A stretch of DNA of 64,000 bases from Amycolatopsis sp. QT-25 (lineage in GTDB: Bacteria; Actinomycetota; Actinomycetes; Mycobacteriales; Pseudonocardiaceae): the NCBI RefSeq assembly GCF_029369745.1, contig NZ_CP120210.1:7254001-7318000 (forward strand), written 5' to 3'. Within the stretch, counting starts at the first letter, position 1, and each line of letters opens with the position of its first letter. Both the position numbers and the translations under genes were made by a program. This document shows, one piece after another, positions 27,907 through 37,718 of this stretch. The notes beneath the pieces were generated by a model. It was given only the letters and a program-made list of their open reading frames with translations, ran no database searches and had not been told where the DNA came from.

Positions 27907-29229
27907 TCAGTGAGTCGGAACTTTCGAAATGTCGCGGCGCCGGGTTTCCCTGGCCGCGAGGATGCCGAGGACCGAGATGGCGGCGGCGATCGCGATGTAG
28001 ATGACGATAGGTGTGGCGCTGCCGTAGTTCCGCAGCAGCGCGACGGCGATGATCGGCGCGAGGGACCCGGCGAAGATCGAGGTGACCTGGTAGCCGATGG
28101 AGGTGGCGCTGTAGCGGACGCTGATGTCGAATTGCTCGGCGAAGAACGCCGCTTGCGGGCCGTACATGGCCGCGTGCATGAACAGGCCGCCGGTCACCGC
28201 CAGGATGATGAGTGCGGGTTGGCGGGTGTCGAGAAGGTGGAAGAACACCGGCGCCCACGCGGCGGTCCCGATGGCACCCGCCAGATACACCGGCCGCCGC
28301 CCGGCCCGATCGGACAGCGCGCCGAACAGCGGGATCGCCACGAGATGGACGGCGTTGGCGACCAGCAGGGCGGTGAGGACGACGCCGCTGGAAAGTTTGA
28401 GATGGGTCGTGACGTAGGTGAGCACGAACGCGGTGATGACGTAGTAGGAGACGTTTTCCCCGACCCGGGCGGCCATGCAGATCGCGATTTCCTTGGGGTG
28501 ACGGCGCAGTGCTTCCAGGGCGGGTGCCCGGCGCGGGGTGTTGCCGGCGTCCACCAGCTCTTTCGCCTTGATGAACGCGGGGGCGTCTTCGACGGCCGTG
28601 CGGATCCAGAAGCCGAGGACGACGAGGGCGGCGGAGAGCAGGAAGGGGATGCGCCAGCCCCAGCTGAGGAAGGCCGCTTCGTCCATCGTCCCGGCGAGGA
28701 TCGCCAGGACGGCGGTGGCCAGCAGGTTGCCGATCGGGACGCCCGCCTGCGGCCAGCTCGCCCAGAATCCCCGGCGTTCGGCGGAACCGTGTTCGCTGAC
28801 CAACAGCACGGCGCCGCCCCATTCGCCGCCGACGGCGAAGCCCTGCACCAGCCGCAGACTGGTCAGCAGCACCGCCGCCCAGATGCCGATCGACCCGTAG
28901 GTGGGGAGCAGGCCGATGGCGGCGGTGGACGCGCCCATGAGCATGAGGCTGACCATGAGGAGCTTCTTGCGGCCGAGGCGGTCACCGAAGTGCCCGAACA
29001 CCAGGCCGCCGATGGGGCGGGCGACGAAACCGAGCGCGTAGGTCAGGAACGCGAGCATCACCCCGACGAGCGGGTCGCTGTTGGGGAAGAACAGTTTGTT
29101 GAACACCAGCGCCGCGGCCGAGCCGTAGAGGAAGAAGTCGTACCACTCGACGGCGGTGCCGACCAGGCTGGCGGCGACGACTCGGCCCATGCTGGTCCGA
29201 GGCGTGGTGGATTCGTTGGTTCTCGTCAT
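27907..29229 (-). CDS. MFS transporter, metabolite:H+ symporter (MHS) family
   Basis: 440 aa with 12 hydrophobic segments. GTAVEWYDFFLYGSAAALVF is the signature first helix of MHS transporters (shikimate, proline/betaine, alpha-ketoglutarate type). The loop 2-3 motif is GHFGDRLGRKKLL. GFAVGGEWGGAVLLVSE and GALSDRAGRRP in the second half confirm it. ATG 29229 follows GGAG, so I prefer it to an in-frame ATG ten codons upstream. It probably imports the organic acid released by the secreted esterases encoded next to it; the substrate is inferred from context only. Confidence 0.85.
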   Translation of the reverse strand: MTRTNESTTPRTSMGRVVAASLVGTAVEWYDFFLYGSAAALVFNKLFFPNSDPLVGVMLAFLTYALGFVARPIGGLVFGHFGDRLGRKKLLMVSLMLMGASTAAIGLLPTYGSIGIWAAVLLTSLRLVQGFAVGGEWGGAVLLVSEHGSAERRGFWASWPQAGVPIGNLLATAVLAILAGTMDEAAFLSWGWRIPFLLSAALVVLGFWIRTAVEDAPAFIKAKELVDAGNTPRRAPALEALRRHPKEIAICMAARVGENVSYYVITAFVLTYVTTHLKLSSGVVLTALLVANAVHLVAIPLFGALSDRAGRRPVYLAGAIGTAAWAPVFFHLLDTRQPALIILAVTGGLFMHAAMYGPQAAFFAEQFDISVRYSATSIGYQVTSIFAGSLAPIIAVALLRNYGSATPIVIYIAIAAAISVLGILAARETRRRDISKVPTH

Positions 29230-29301
29230 TGAGGCTCCACTGGTAGCCCTCACGGTCATGAGTCCGGAGGGGTGCTGTTTGCTGCTGCGGTTGAAGAGTC
29301 G

Positions 29302-30936
29302 CTATTTCTGGCAGGTGAAGCTGCGGGCGTCGTTCGGGTCTCCGCCGGTATAGCGGGGCCAAGTCGGGTATTCGCACAGGGGACGGGTGCGTTGCCCTGC
29401 CGTGGGGTTGACGTCGGTGACCACCGGGCGGGTAGGTGCTTTCCCTTGGCTGGTCCAGGTTTCCAGCGCGGTGAGCGAGTCCCATCCCGCGGCGAACGCG
29501 GCGCCGACGTTGACGTGGTTGGCGCCGGGCACGACGTAGAACCTGGCGAACCGGTCGGTGGCCTGACGGCCGACGGTGCGCTGGACGCGGTCGAAGTACT
29601 CGGCGGTGGAGCGTGAGCTGACCAGTTCGTCGGCGGCGCCGTGCAGCATCAGCAGCTTGCCGCCCGCCCGTGCGAAGGGACGCAGGTCGGGATTGTTGAC
29701 GTCCTGCAGTGTCGACAGGTCGCTGATTCGCTGCTTCCACTTGCCGGGGGCCCTCGGGTCGAGGGTGAGGGAGTTGAAGGACGGGTCGCGGGTGACGAAG
29801 TACCGCGTCCACTGGTCCCAGAACTGCGGTCCGTATCCGGCTGTCGTCGGCATCGGGTGGGTCGGTGCCTGCGCGCCCATACCGAGCAGTGGCGTGCTCA
29901 TTTTGGCTCCGGACAGGAACGGGAATCCCGGGTAGCCCCGCTCGCCGCTGCCGAGGCGGTAGGTCCAGTACAACGGCGAGGAGATCCGCACGACGGCGTT
30001 GATCTGGGCGTTGGACAGGCAGGTGTCCGCGGTGTCCTTCCCGCCGGGACAGCGCAGGACCCAGGGCGTGAAATGGCAGCCGTCCGGATTGGACACGACG
30101 CCGTCGGTGAGGCCGTCGCGGCGGTCGCAGGCGTCGATGACACCGTGGTAGAGCAGGGCTTGTTCGGCCGGGTTGAGAAAGGCGCCTGGCTGGGACAGGA
30201 CCTGTGTTTCGTAGCCGAAGAACAGGTCGAGGCTGGCGGCGTTCCACGCGGGATAGACCGCGATCACCCCGTCGAACGCGGTTGGCCAGCGTTGGGCGAC
30301 GGCGAGCGCCTCCCTGCCACCGGTGGATCCCCCGGCGAAATAGCTGTGGTCCGGTGGCGTGCCCGCGTAACGCTTGCCAATGAGATAGACGGCCGTGTCC
30401 CTGGTCTTCTTCAGCGCGTCGCCCGCGAAATTCCGCACCGCTTCATCGTTGAGGCCGAACGATCCGTCAAGGGTGGTACTCGGCGGAAATCCCGGCGTCG
30501 CCTGGTGTCCGGAGTCACTGGCGAAGACGGCATAGCCACGGGCGAGAGGTACGGGTCGGTCTGTGGGTCCGAAGGGGACGTTGCCGGCGACGTTGGGGAT
30601 GGTGCCGTCGTAACCACCTCCACCGAACATCAGTGAGTTGTGATTCCACTGTGTCGGCAGGGCTAATTGCATTTTAATCTTGGGGGCGGTCGGGTCCACG
30701 GGCCGGATCGCGGCATCGACCGAGCAGTACTCCCCCATCGTCGCGGTGGCGGCGACCAGCCGGGTCGCGGTGACCTGAGCCCCCGAGGTGGGCAGGCTGA
30801 TCACCGCAGCGGGGACCTCGATGCCATCGAGGCCGGCGCAAAGCCCGGCCGTTGATTGCTGGGCGTGTGCGGCGAGCGGCATGGCGAGGGTGGCGAGCAA
30901 CGGGGTCACCACCACGGCTGTGCGGAAGACCTTCAT
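29302..30936 (-). CDS. Secreted tannase/feruloyl-esterase-family hydrolase
   Basis: 544 aa with a signal peptide ending near AAHAQ. The nucleophile is in GGSTGGREA (Ser about 204), the Asp in LMLHGAADELVSS and the His in VPGANHVNVG. AGLDGIEVPAAVI and GGGGYDGTIPNVAGNVPFG are characteristic of the tannase family, and the internal lid with its paired Cys (IDACDRRDGLTDGVVSNPDG) is present. In typical members a Cys precedes the Ser and another follows the His (CS-D-HC motif); here these are Gly and Val. ATG 30936 has GGAGG 5 nt upstream. It probably cleaves an ester outside the cell, feeding the transporter encoded downstream. Confidence 0.8.
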   Translation of the reverse strand: MKVFRTAVVVTPLLATLAMPLAAHAQQSTAGLCAGLDGIEVPAAVISLPTSGAQVTATRLVAATATMGEYCSVDAAIRPVDPTAPKIKMQLALPTQWNHNSLMFGGGGYDGTIPNVAGNVPFGPTDRPVPLARGYAVFASDSGHQATPGFPPSTTLDGSFGLNDEAVRNFAGDALKKTRDTAVYLIGKRYAGTPPDHSYFAGGSTGGREALAVAQRWPTAFDGVIAVYPAWNAASLDLFFGYETQVLSQPGAFLNPAEQALLYHGVIDACDRRDGLTDGVVSNPDGCHFTPWVLRCPGGKDTADTCLSNAQINAVVRISSPLYWTYRLGSGERGYPGFPFLSGAKMSTPLLGMGAQAPTHPMPTTAGYGPQFWDQWTRYFVTRDPSFNSLTLDPRAPGKWKQRISDLSTLQDVNNPDLRPFARAGGKLLMLHGAADELVSSRSTAEYFDRVQRTVGRQATDRFARFYVVPGANHVNVGAAFAAGWDSLTALETWTSQGKAPTRPVVTDVNPTAGQRTRPLCEYPTWPRYTGGDPNDARSFTCQK

Positions 30937-31157
30937 GACGACCTCCATCGTTCGTACCTTGGCGCGGGCATCAGGCTAGGCAGCAACGACCACTCACCGC
31001 GATGTGCGCGTGGCACACAGGATCCGGTTGCCGACTGTTCAGGTGTGACACCTGTGGTGTGTTTCTGACCGACTATCACCCACGCACGCCCGTTGGTGAC
31101 ATCGTGAGTGCGACCTTCACGAGCCGTGTGCGTCCGGTGGAAGACCGCGGAGGGGAC
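30937..31157. promoter_or_regulatory. Upstream region of the esterase gene with a palindrome
   Basis: Contains the palindrome AGGTGTGACACCT (31041-31053), about 105 bp upstream of the esterase start, and a neighbouring GTGTG/CACAC-rich stretch (31010-31065). It is a candidate operator for one of the two PucR-type regulators. No -10/-35 pair stands out. Confidence 0.35.
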
Positions 31158-33086
31158 TTACCTCACCTCGTCCGCCGAGTCTGTGCGTGGAGGTGGCGTA
31201 GTCGTAGTGTTCGCGGCGTCGGTGACCTTGAGCAGGCGCAAGGCGACTTGGATCTCCAGGAGCTGATCGGCGTGACGCCAGGTGTCGCCGATGAGGTGGC
31301 TAATGCGATTGAGACGCTGGGACACCGTGTTGTGGTGCAGATGCAGTGTCTGCGCGGTGGTGCGGGCGTTGTGGTTGGTGGCGCAGAAGACTTCGAGCGT
31401 GTGCAGGAGTTCGGTCCGGTTGACGCGGTCGTAGTCCAGGATCGGGCCGATCGTGGTGTTGATGAAACCACTGAGATCGGGTCGGCCGTTGAACAAGGTC
31501 CCGACGAAACCGAGGTCGCCCGCCTCGGCCGTGTCACCGTGGCGGCCGAGTGACAGCAGAGCGCGCATGCATCGGGTGGCTTCGTCATGTGCGGCGATGA
31601 TCGCGGTGGGGTGCGGGACCCGGGCCACGCCGGCGGTGACGCGGCGGCGAGAGGCCCGCGCCAACTCCCGGGACGCGGCGCTGGCGACCACACGCGGTTC
31701 GTCGCCAGGGGCCAGCAGCACGACCGCGTCCTGATGATGAGTGGCCAGGCCGCGGAAACGGCGGGCCAGCGCGGCGATGGCGGAATAGATCCGCTCGCGC
31801 GCGGGGCCTTCCAGGTAAGCGACGACCATGACGTGACAGGTGTCGAGGTCGACACCGAGGATCGCCGCACGCCGTCGCAGCAGGTCGTAGTCCTGGGCCT
31901 GCTGGGTGAGCAGTTCGCCGAGCAGTTCACCGCGGACCCGCGCTTCGGCTTCGGCCATCCGCCGCCGGGTGACCAGGACCAGGGCGGCGACCAGCGCGGC
32001 CCGCTCCAGGATGCGCCGGTCGGTGTCACTGATCGTCGACGGGCCGATGTGGACGATAGTGCCCAGCGGCTCGGACTCGGTGATCATCGGCACGACGCAA
32101 AGATGGTCCCGCACGAGGGTATGACCAGACCGGCGCGCCTCGACACCGATCTCGGCCAGCTCCACCAGCGGCGCATCACCGTCGTCGCCCGACGTGGCGA
32201 TCGCGACCCCGTGTTCGTCCACGACCACGACCTCACCCGGGACCGCGGCCGCGGTCGCTTGAACGACTTCGTCGACACCCTTGCCCTGGATGACCAGTTT
32301 CGTGAGGCGCTCATGCACCTCGGCGGTGCGTTCCAGGTCGTCGACGTGGGAACCGATGGTCGAGTTCGCGATACGCAGATCCTCGACCGCGGTCTGCGCG
32401 GCGGTAAGCAGCCGGGAGTTCTGGATCGCGACGGCGGCGTGGTTGGCGAGCATGCTCAACGCGTTGATGTCGCGGCCGCTGAAGGTCCGTACAGCACGGT
32501 GGGCCGCGAGCAGGACACCGATCACCTCCTGCTTGAGCTTCACCGGGACACCGAGGAGCGAATCGATTCCCTCGGCGGTGACGGTCCGGTCGACGGGCTC
32601 GGTGTGCGTGAGCGCGCTGTCAAGCAGGTAGGACTGCACGCTGTAGGGCTCACCTGTCCGGGCGACCATGCCACCGAGTCCGCAGCCCGGAGCGAGCCGC
32701 AGGCCGACGAGCAGGCCGGAGATGTTTCCCGAGGCCGCTTTGATGAAGCAGTCCCCGCGGTCGTTGTCGCTGAGGCTGATGTAGGCCAGGTCGCATTCCA
32801 GCAGCCGGCGGGCCCGGTCGGCGATGGCCTGCAGGATCGAATCGAGATCCCGAATCGACGCGAGATCGTTGGCCGTGTCGTTGAGCAGCTGCAACTCGGC
32901 TTCGTTCCGGCGGTGCCGGATAAGGGTCTCGCGCAACTGCAACGCGATCGCGCGTTCCCGCTCGACCTCGGCGAGCTCGTCAGGAGACACGTTCTCCGCC
33001 CGCGCCCGCGTCACTGCGGTGTCGAAGGCACTGATATCCGCGTCCTGCTGCAGTAACTGCAGCAGGGATTCGCCTTTCGCCCGCAT
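31158..33086 (-). CDS. GAF-domain PucR/CdaR-family regulator
   Basis: 642 aa. A GAF domain spans about residues 75-250 (ELQLLNDTANDLASIRDLDS at its start, then LLGVPVKLKQEVIGVLLAAH). A coiled segment (LRIANSTIGSHVDDLERTAE) follows, then the PucR middle region and the C-terminal helix-turn-helix ARTTAQTLHLHHNTVSQRLN. ATG 33086 follows AGGAGG at ideal spacing; the longer open frame upstream is not coding. It lies upstream of and in the same direction as the esterase, MHS transporter and thiolase genes, so it probably controls them. Its paralogue is at 24157-25971. Confidence 0.85.
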   Translation of the reverse strand: MRAKGESLLQLLQQDADISAFDTAVTRARAENVSPDELAEVERERAIALQLRETLIRHRRNEAELQLLNDTANDLASIRDLDSILQAIADRARRLLECDLAYISLSDNDRGDCFIKAASGNISGLLVGLRLAPGCGLGGMVARTGEPYSVQSYLLDSALTHTEPVDRTVTAEGIDSLLGVPVKLKQEVIGVLLAAHRAVRTFSGRDINALSMLANHAAVAIQNSRLLTAAQTAVEDLRIANSTIGSHVDDLERTAEVHERLTKLVIQGKGVDEVVQATAAAVPGEVVVVDEHGVAIATSGDDGDAPLVELAEIGVEARRSGHTLVRDHLCVVPMITESEPLGTIVHIGPSTISDTDRRILERAALVAALVLVTRRRMAEAEARVRGELLGELLTQQAQDYDLLRRRAAILGVDLDTCHVMVVAYLEGPARERIYSAIAALARRFRGLATHHQDAVVLLAPGDEPRVVASAASRELARASRRRVTAGVARVPHPTAIIAAHDEATRCMRALLSLGRHGDTAEAGDLGFVGTLFNGRPDLSGFINTTIGPILDYDRVNRTELLHTLEVFCATNHNARTTAQTLHLHHNTVSQRLNRISHLIGDTWRHADQLLEIQVALRLLKVTDAANTTTTPPPRTDSADEVR

Positions 33087-33174
33087 CAATCCTCCTGATG
33101 AGCAACGGCACGTCCCGCCGCGCGTTCGACCACGCCTTGTGGACAGTGTGACCTTCGATGATCGAGGTTGCGAG

Positions 33175-34086
33175 TCAGTTCGGGGACAGGCCTCGGCGGA
33201 TCCCGGCTTCCAGTCGCGTGGCCACCTCGTCGCCGCGTCCGTCCGGCCAGGTGAGCAGCCCGCTCCCTGTGGGGCGGCCGGTGCGGGCTTGTTCCAGGAG
33301 CTGGTCGAGGGTGGGGAACGAGTTCGTCTGGGTGGACAGGTCGTGCGCCAGGTTGGCCAGGATCGCGCGGGTGAGGTCCAGTCCGATGTAGTCGGCGTTC
33401 TCCATCGGCCCCACGGCGGCCCACCGCAACCCGAGGCTGGCGCGGACGACGGTGTCGATCGTCTCCGGCTCGCACACACCCTCGTCGAGCAGGTAGAGGG
33501 CCTCTCTCACCAGCGCGAACTGCAGGCGGTTCCCGATGAACCCCGGCACGTCCCGGTGCAGCCGGACGGTGGTCTTGCCCAGCGACGCGATCAGGTCGTA
33601 GGCGTGTTTGACGACGTTCGCGTCGGACTCCTCCCCTGGCGCGATCTCCACCAGGGGAATCAGATAGGGCGGGTTCCACCAGTGCACGCCGACCAGGCGC
33701 TCGGGGTGGGCCATCGCGTGGGCCACCTTGCTGATCGACAGCACCGACGTGTTCGTCCAGATCGGCGTGTCCGGCGCGATGTCGGACTCGATGGCCGCCA
33801 GTACGTCGTGCTTGACCGCCAAGCGTTCCGATACCGACTCCACGACGATCTCCGACCGCCGCGCCAGCTCAGGCAGCGAAGCAACGGGAGCGATGCGCTC
33901 CTGAACCGTGCGAATCTGGCCGGGCGGAACGCCGATGCGCGACAACGCCTGGCCGACACGGGCGTCAAGACTTGCCAAGACGACGGGATCAATGTCGAAG
34001 ACACCGACCTGGTGGCCGGCCTGGGCCAAGGCGACGGCGATGCCATGGCCCATGAGACCACCACCGATAATGCCGAAACGGGTCAC
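33175..34086 (-). CDS. 3-hydroxyacyl-CoA dehydrogenase family protein
   Basis: 303 aa. A Rossmann motif GGGLMGHGIAVALAQAGH at the N-terminus binds NAD, with D at the end of strand 2 (VGVFDID). SVSERLAVKHDVLAAIE, TNTSVLSISKVA, HWWNPPYLIPLVEI (catalytic His) and VPGFIGNRLQFALVREALYL match the lambda-crystallin/3-hydroxyacyl-CoA dehydrogenase family. GTG 34086 follows AAGGAAG. Single-domain members oxidise 3-hydroxyacyl-CoA, 3-hydroxybutyryl-CoA, L-gulonate or carnitine. Beside scoAB and thiolase, a 3-hydroxy acid or its CoA ester is the most economical substrate, but this is inference. Confidence 0.8.
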   Translation of the reverse strand: MTRFGIIGGGLMGHGIAVALAQAGHQVGVFDIDPVVLASLDARVGQALSRIGVPPGQIRTVQERIAPVASLPELARRSEIVVESVSERLAVKHDVLAAIESDIAPDTPIWTNTSVLSISKVAHAMAHPERLVGVHWWNPPYLIPLVEIAPGEESDANVVKHAYDLIASLGKTTVRLHRDVPGFIGNRLQFALVREALYLLDEGVCEPETIDTVVRASLGLRWAAVGPMENADYIGLDLTRAILANLAHDLSTQTNSFPTLDQLLEQARTGRPTGSGLLTWPDGRGDEVATRLEAGIRRGLSPN

Positions 34087-34589
34087 TGAACGACTTCCTT
34101 CAGAATGGGTTCGCGAACCTGACTGGCGCACGGCGTGGAAAAGCCCGGTTACGAGGGGGCGTTACCGAGGTAACCTCGCTCTGTGAGCCGATAACTGTCA
34201 GTACTGCCTCGGCCGTGAGCGATAACCGCGAGTGAGCTACACGGTATTAGTGCCGGACCATTGGACAAATAGGCGGACAGCACACTTCTGAGTCCCTAAC
34301 AATGTTCCCCTGTCACTCCCGGGATGGAAGACCAGCCGGTCACGGGGGTCCGGGCCCGGCGTTGTCGTCCGACAATCGATAGCTTTGTGACCGATTTGCC
34401 CACTTCCCGTGCGGCAACGCGACGGGTAACACATCCGTGGCTCCACAAGAGTGTGACTTTTGCACATACCCCTACCGGGGTGCTTTGTCCCTACAGTGTT
34501 GCCACCTCGGATCAAACGGCCCTTCACGCACCGAGGGCGCGAAACGCTTAAGCGATTTCGCGCAAGTACCGTAGCTCAAGGAGGCAACG
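34087..34589. promoter_or_regulatory. Divergent promoter region, dehydrogenase and lipase
   Basis: 503 bp with no coding pattern, between divergent genes. It holds short inverted repeats such as TACCCCTACCGGGGTG (34479-34494), about 95 bp before the lipase start. A binding site for the PucR-type regulators is likely here but not identifiable by eye. Confidence 0.35.
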
Positions 34590-35621
34590 ATGCCTGCGAA
34601 TCCCCAGCCGTCTTTCGCATCAGAACACTCCCCGAACCGACGGACACGACTGCTGGCCGCGGCGTCCGCCGCAGTGGTCGCGGTGGTCACGACGGTGGTC
34701 GCGTTGACGTCGTACTCGGCCAATGCCGAGACGACCGCCGCGACGCACGACCCGGTGATCATGGTTCCCGGCATGACCGGCACCCCGTCCAATATGGACA
34801 CGATGAAATCGAATCTGCAGTCCAACGGGTGGGCGGCGAACCGGCTGTTCACCTGGACCGACAGCAGCAGCATGACCCAGGACCTCGCCAAGGCCGCGCA
34901 AGAACTCGGCACGAAGGTCGATCAGGTGCGTTCGCAGACCGGCGCGTCCAAGGTCGTGCTCGCGACCTGGTCCGCGTCCACGCTGGCGGCCCGCTACTAC
35001 ATCAAAAACCTCGGCGGCGCGGACAAGGTGTCGCAATACATCGGCTACGCCGGTCCCCAGCATGGCACCACCAACAACGGCTGCCAGTTCTACGTGTCCT
35101 GCCAGCAATTCGGCTCCGCGAACTCCCCGTTCCTGCGTGAACTCAACTCCGGCACCGAAGTGCCGGGGCACCCCCAGGTCGCGTACATGACCATCCGGTC
35201 GGTCAAAGACACCAACGCGGCACCCTACGACACCGCCAAACTCGCGGGCGCCGACGACAACCACCTGCTCTCCGGGCCCGCGGCACCGACCCATTTCACC
35301 ATTATCAAGGACGCCACCGCGCTCGCCGCGATGCGCGCGTTCATCATCGCGCACGAGAACCCGCCGACCGGCACGCCCACCCCCACCACCGGCACGGCGA
35401 CACCGACCAGCACGACGGCGCCGCCCACCAGCACTCCGGCCGGTCAGTGCTTCACCTCGTCCAACTACAGCCACGTGGTCGCCGGCCGGGCACACAACAG
35501 CTACGGCTACGCACTGGCCAACGGCTCCAACCAGAACCTCGGCCTCAACAATCTCCATGTGACAACGAAACTCCGCCAGACCGCCGCGAACTACTACGTC
35601 ATCGACAGCACCTGCGCGTAG
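34590..35621 (+). CDS. Secreted class-2-lipase-like protein with C-terminal binding module
   Basis: 343 aa. A long signal peptide ends near YSANAE. The lipase-like domain (about 50-255) has HDPVIMVPGMTGTPSN and YAGPQHGTT, and the nucleophile elbow is TWSAS (126-130) rather than GHSMG. A Thr/Pro linker leads to a C-terminal module of about 60 residues bounded by two Cys (QCFTSSNYSHVVAGRAHNSY ... IDSTCA), like the small module at the end of some secreted PHB depolymerase-type esterases. ATG 34590 has AAGGAGG 6 nt upstream. It is a paralogue of domain 1 of 18216-19817. It is followed 97 bp later by scoAB. Confidence 0.8.
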   Translation: MPANPQPSFASEHSPNRRTRLLAAASAAVVAVVTTVVALTSYSANAETTAATHDPVIMVPGMTGTPSNMDTMKSNLQSNGWAANRLFTWTDSSSMTQDLAKAAQELGTKVDQVRSQTGASKVVLATWSASTLAARYYIKNLGGADKVSQYIGYAGPQHGTTNNGCQFYVSCQQFGSANSPFLRELNSGTEVPGHPQVAYMTIRSVKDTNAAPYDTAKLAGADDNHLLSGPAAPTHFTIIKDATALAAMRAFIIAHENPPTGTPTPTTGTATPTSTTAPPTSTPAGQCFTSSNYSHVVAGRAHNSYGYALANGSNQNLGLNNLHVTTKLRQTAANYYVIDSTCA

Positions 35622-35718
35622 CGGCATCCACCAACCCCGCTTCCCCGGCCGGGGGCACGCGCGATTCCGCTCGCCCCCGGCCGGGGAGCCCCATGACCTC
35701 CCTAGGAGCGGTTTTTCC

Positions 35719-36485
35719 ATGAACAAGCTCGTCGCCACCGCCGCCGAGGCCGTGGCAGACATCCACGACGGAGCGTCCCTGGCCGTCGGCGGCTTCGGAC
35801 TCTGCGGCATACCCCAGACCCTCATCCACGCCGTGCACGGCACCGAAGCGTCCAGGCTGAGCCTCGTGTCGAACAACTGCGGCACGGACGGACGAGGACT
35901 CGGAGTTCTGCTGGAATCCGGCCGGGTCGCGCGGGTCGTCGCATCCTATGTGGGCGAGAACAAGGAGTTCGCCCGCCAATACCTGGCAGGCGAACTCGAA
36001 GTCGAACTCATCCCCCAAGGCACGCTCGCCGAGCGGTTACGCGCCGGGGGTGCGGGCATTCCCGCGTTCTTCACCCCCGCCGGAGTCGGCACGCAGATCG
36101 CCGACGGCGGTCTGCCGTGGCGCTACGCCGAGGACGGCACGGTCGCGCTCGCGTCCCCGCCTCGCGAGACCCGAGAATTCGATGGCCGCGAATACGTCCT
36201 CGAACGAGCCATCACCTGCGATTTCGCACTGGTACACGCCTATCGCGGGGATCGGCACGGGAACCTGGTCTTCCACCGGTCCGCGGCCAACTTCAACCCG
36301 CTGGCCGCGGCCGCCGGGCGTATCACCATCGCCGAAGTCGAAGAACTCGTCGAACCCGGTGACCTCGACCCCGACCAGATCCACGTACCAGGGATCCACG
36401 TCCAACGCGTCGTGGAACTCACGCCCGAGCAAGCCTCGGACAAACCCATCGAACGCCGCACCACCAGTGAAAGGACCACCACCTG

Positions 36486-36486
<1 letters not shown>
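35719..36486 (+). CDS. scoA: 3-oxoacid CoA-transferase subunit A
   Basis: 255 aa. DGASLAVGGFGLCGIPQTL is the subunit-A signature (GGFxxxGxP). SNNCGTDGRGLGVLLESGRV and GGAGIPAFFTPAGVGTQIAD are also typical. It pairs with the next gene to move CoA from succinyl-CoA to a 3-oxoacid (acetoacetate, or 3-oxoadipate in PcaIJ). The ribosome site AGGAGCGG precedes ATG 35719. Its stop overlaps the ATG of scoB (ATGA-type overlap at 36484-36488), so the two are translated together. Family assignment is firm; acetoacetate versus 3-oxoadipate cannot be decided from sequence alone. Confidence 0.9.
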
Positions 36487-37163
<677 letters not shown>

Positions 37164-37273
37164 CAGCCCGGTTGGCAATACTCACCCACGAACCGGGCAA
37201 GGTGGAAGCCACAGCAGAACCACCGGCTGACACAGCCACTGGGTTGGCAGGCGGCCACCACTCCGATGCCTGC

Positions 37274-37303
37274 GCCACAGAGCCGCACAGGCGGCTCTGT
37301 GGC
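37274..37303. terminator. Terminator of the scoAB operon
   Basis: Perfect 13-bp arms GCCACAGAGCCGC (37274-37286) and complement (37291-37303) with a 4-nt loop, about 110 bp after the scoB stop. Confidence 0.75.
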
Positions 37304-37523
37304 CGCCTTACCCGGCGCCCCGAAGCCGTCTTGAGCTGCACCTCCGAGCGACATAGTGCCGGTTGGTAAAAGTTAGCGTACGAGAACGCGTCGTTATTCT
37401 CGCCGTTCTATGTAGCCGCGGACATTGTGCTTTGAGGGGAACCTCCCTACTGTCGGATCAAGCGACGGCTCGTATCTTTCTTTTATCTGTCCGGGACTTC
37501 CTTCTTCGATTAGAGGAGAACCC

Positions 37524-37714
37524 ATGAGTTACATGTTTTTTCTCCGAAACGCTGACGCGGGAGCGGCACCACCGGCACCGCATTCTCAACCGTGGCTCTA
37601 CTGGCGGTGGGTGGCGTCACAGGGACGATCGCGAACGCCGCGCCGGCGACCCTCGACCGGTACCGCTCCGCTATTGAAGCACCTTGCCTCGCACGGCTTC
37701 GTCGTCGCCGCGGC
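37524..37714 (+). pseudogene. Remnant of a secreted alpha/beta hydrolase
   Basis: A good ribosome site (AGAGGAGAAC) precedes ATG 37524. In one frame a signal-peptide-like stretch is readable (GTAFSTVALLAVGGVTGTIA, NAAPA). In another, the end reads PLLKHLASHGFVVAAA, which matches LPLLNHLASHGFIVAAAEGN of the hydrolase at 18216-19817. The part between signal and this strand has been deleted, and the rest is lost at the CTAG where the IS701 element begins. It is a third member of the local hydrolase family, now dead. Confidence 0.6.
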
Positions 37715-37718
37715 CTAG

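Noticed and set aside
31158..33479. Longer version of the second GAF-PucR regulator starting at 33479
   Set aside because: The extension is antisense to the dehydrogenase gene; ATG 33086 has an ideal AGGAGG ribosome site.
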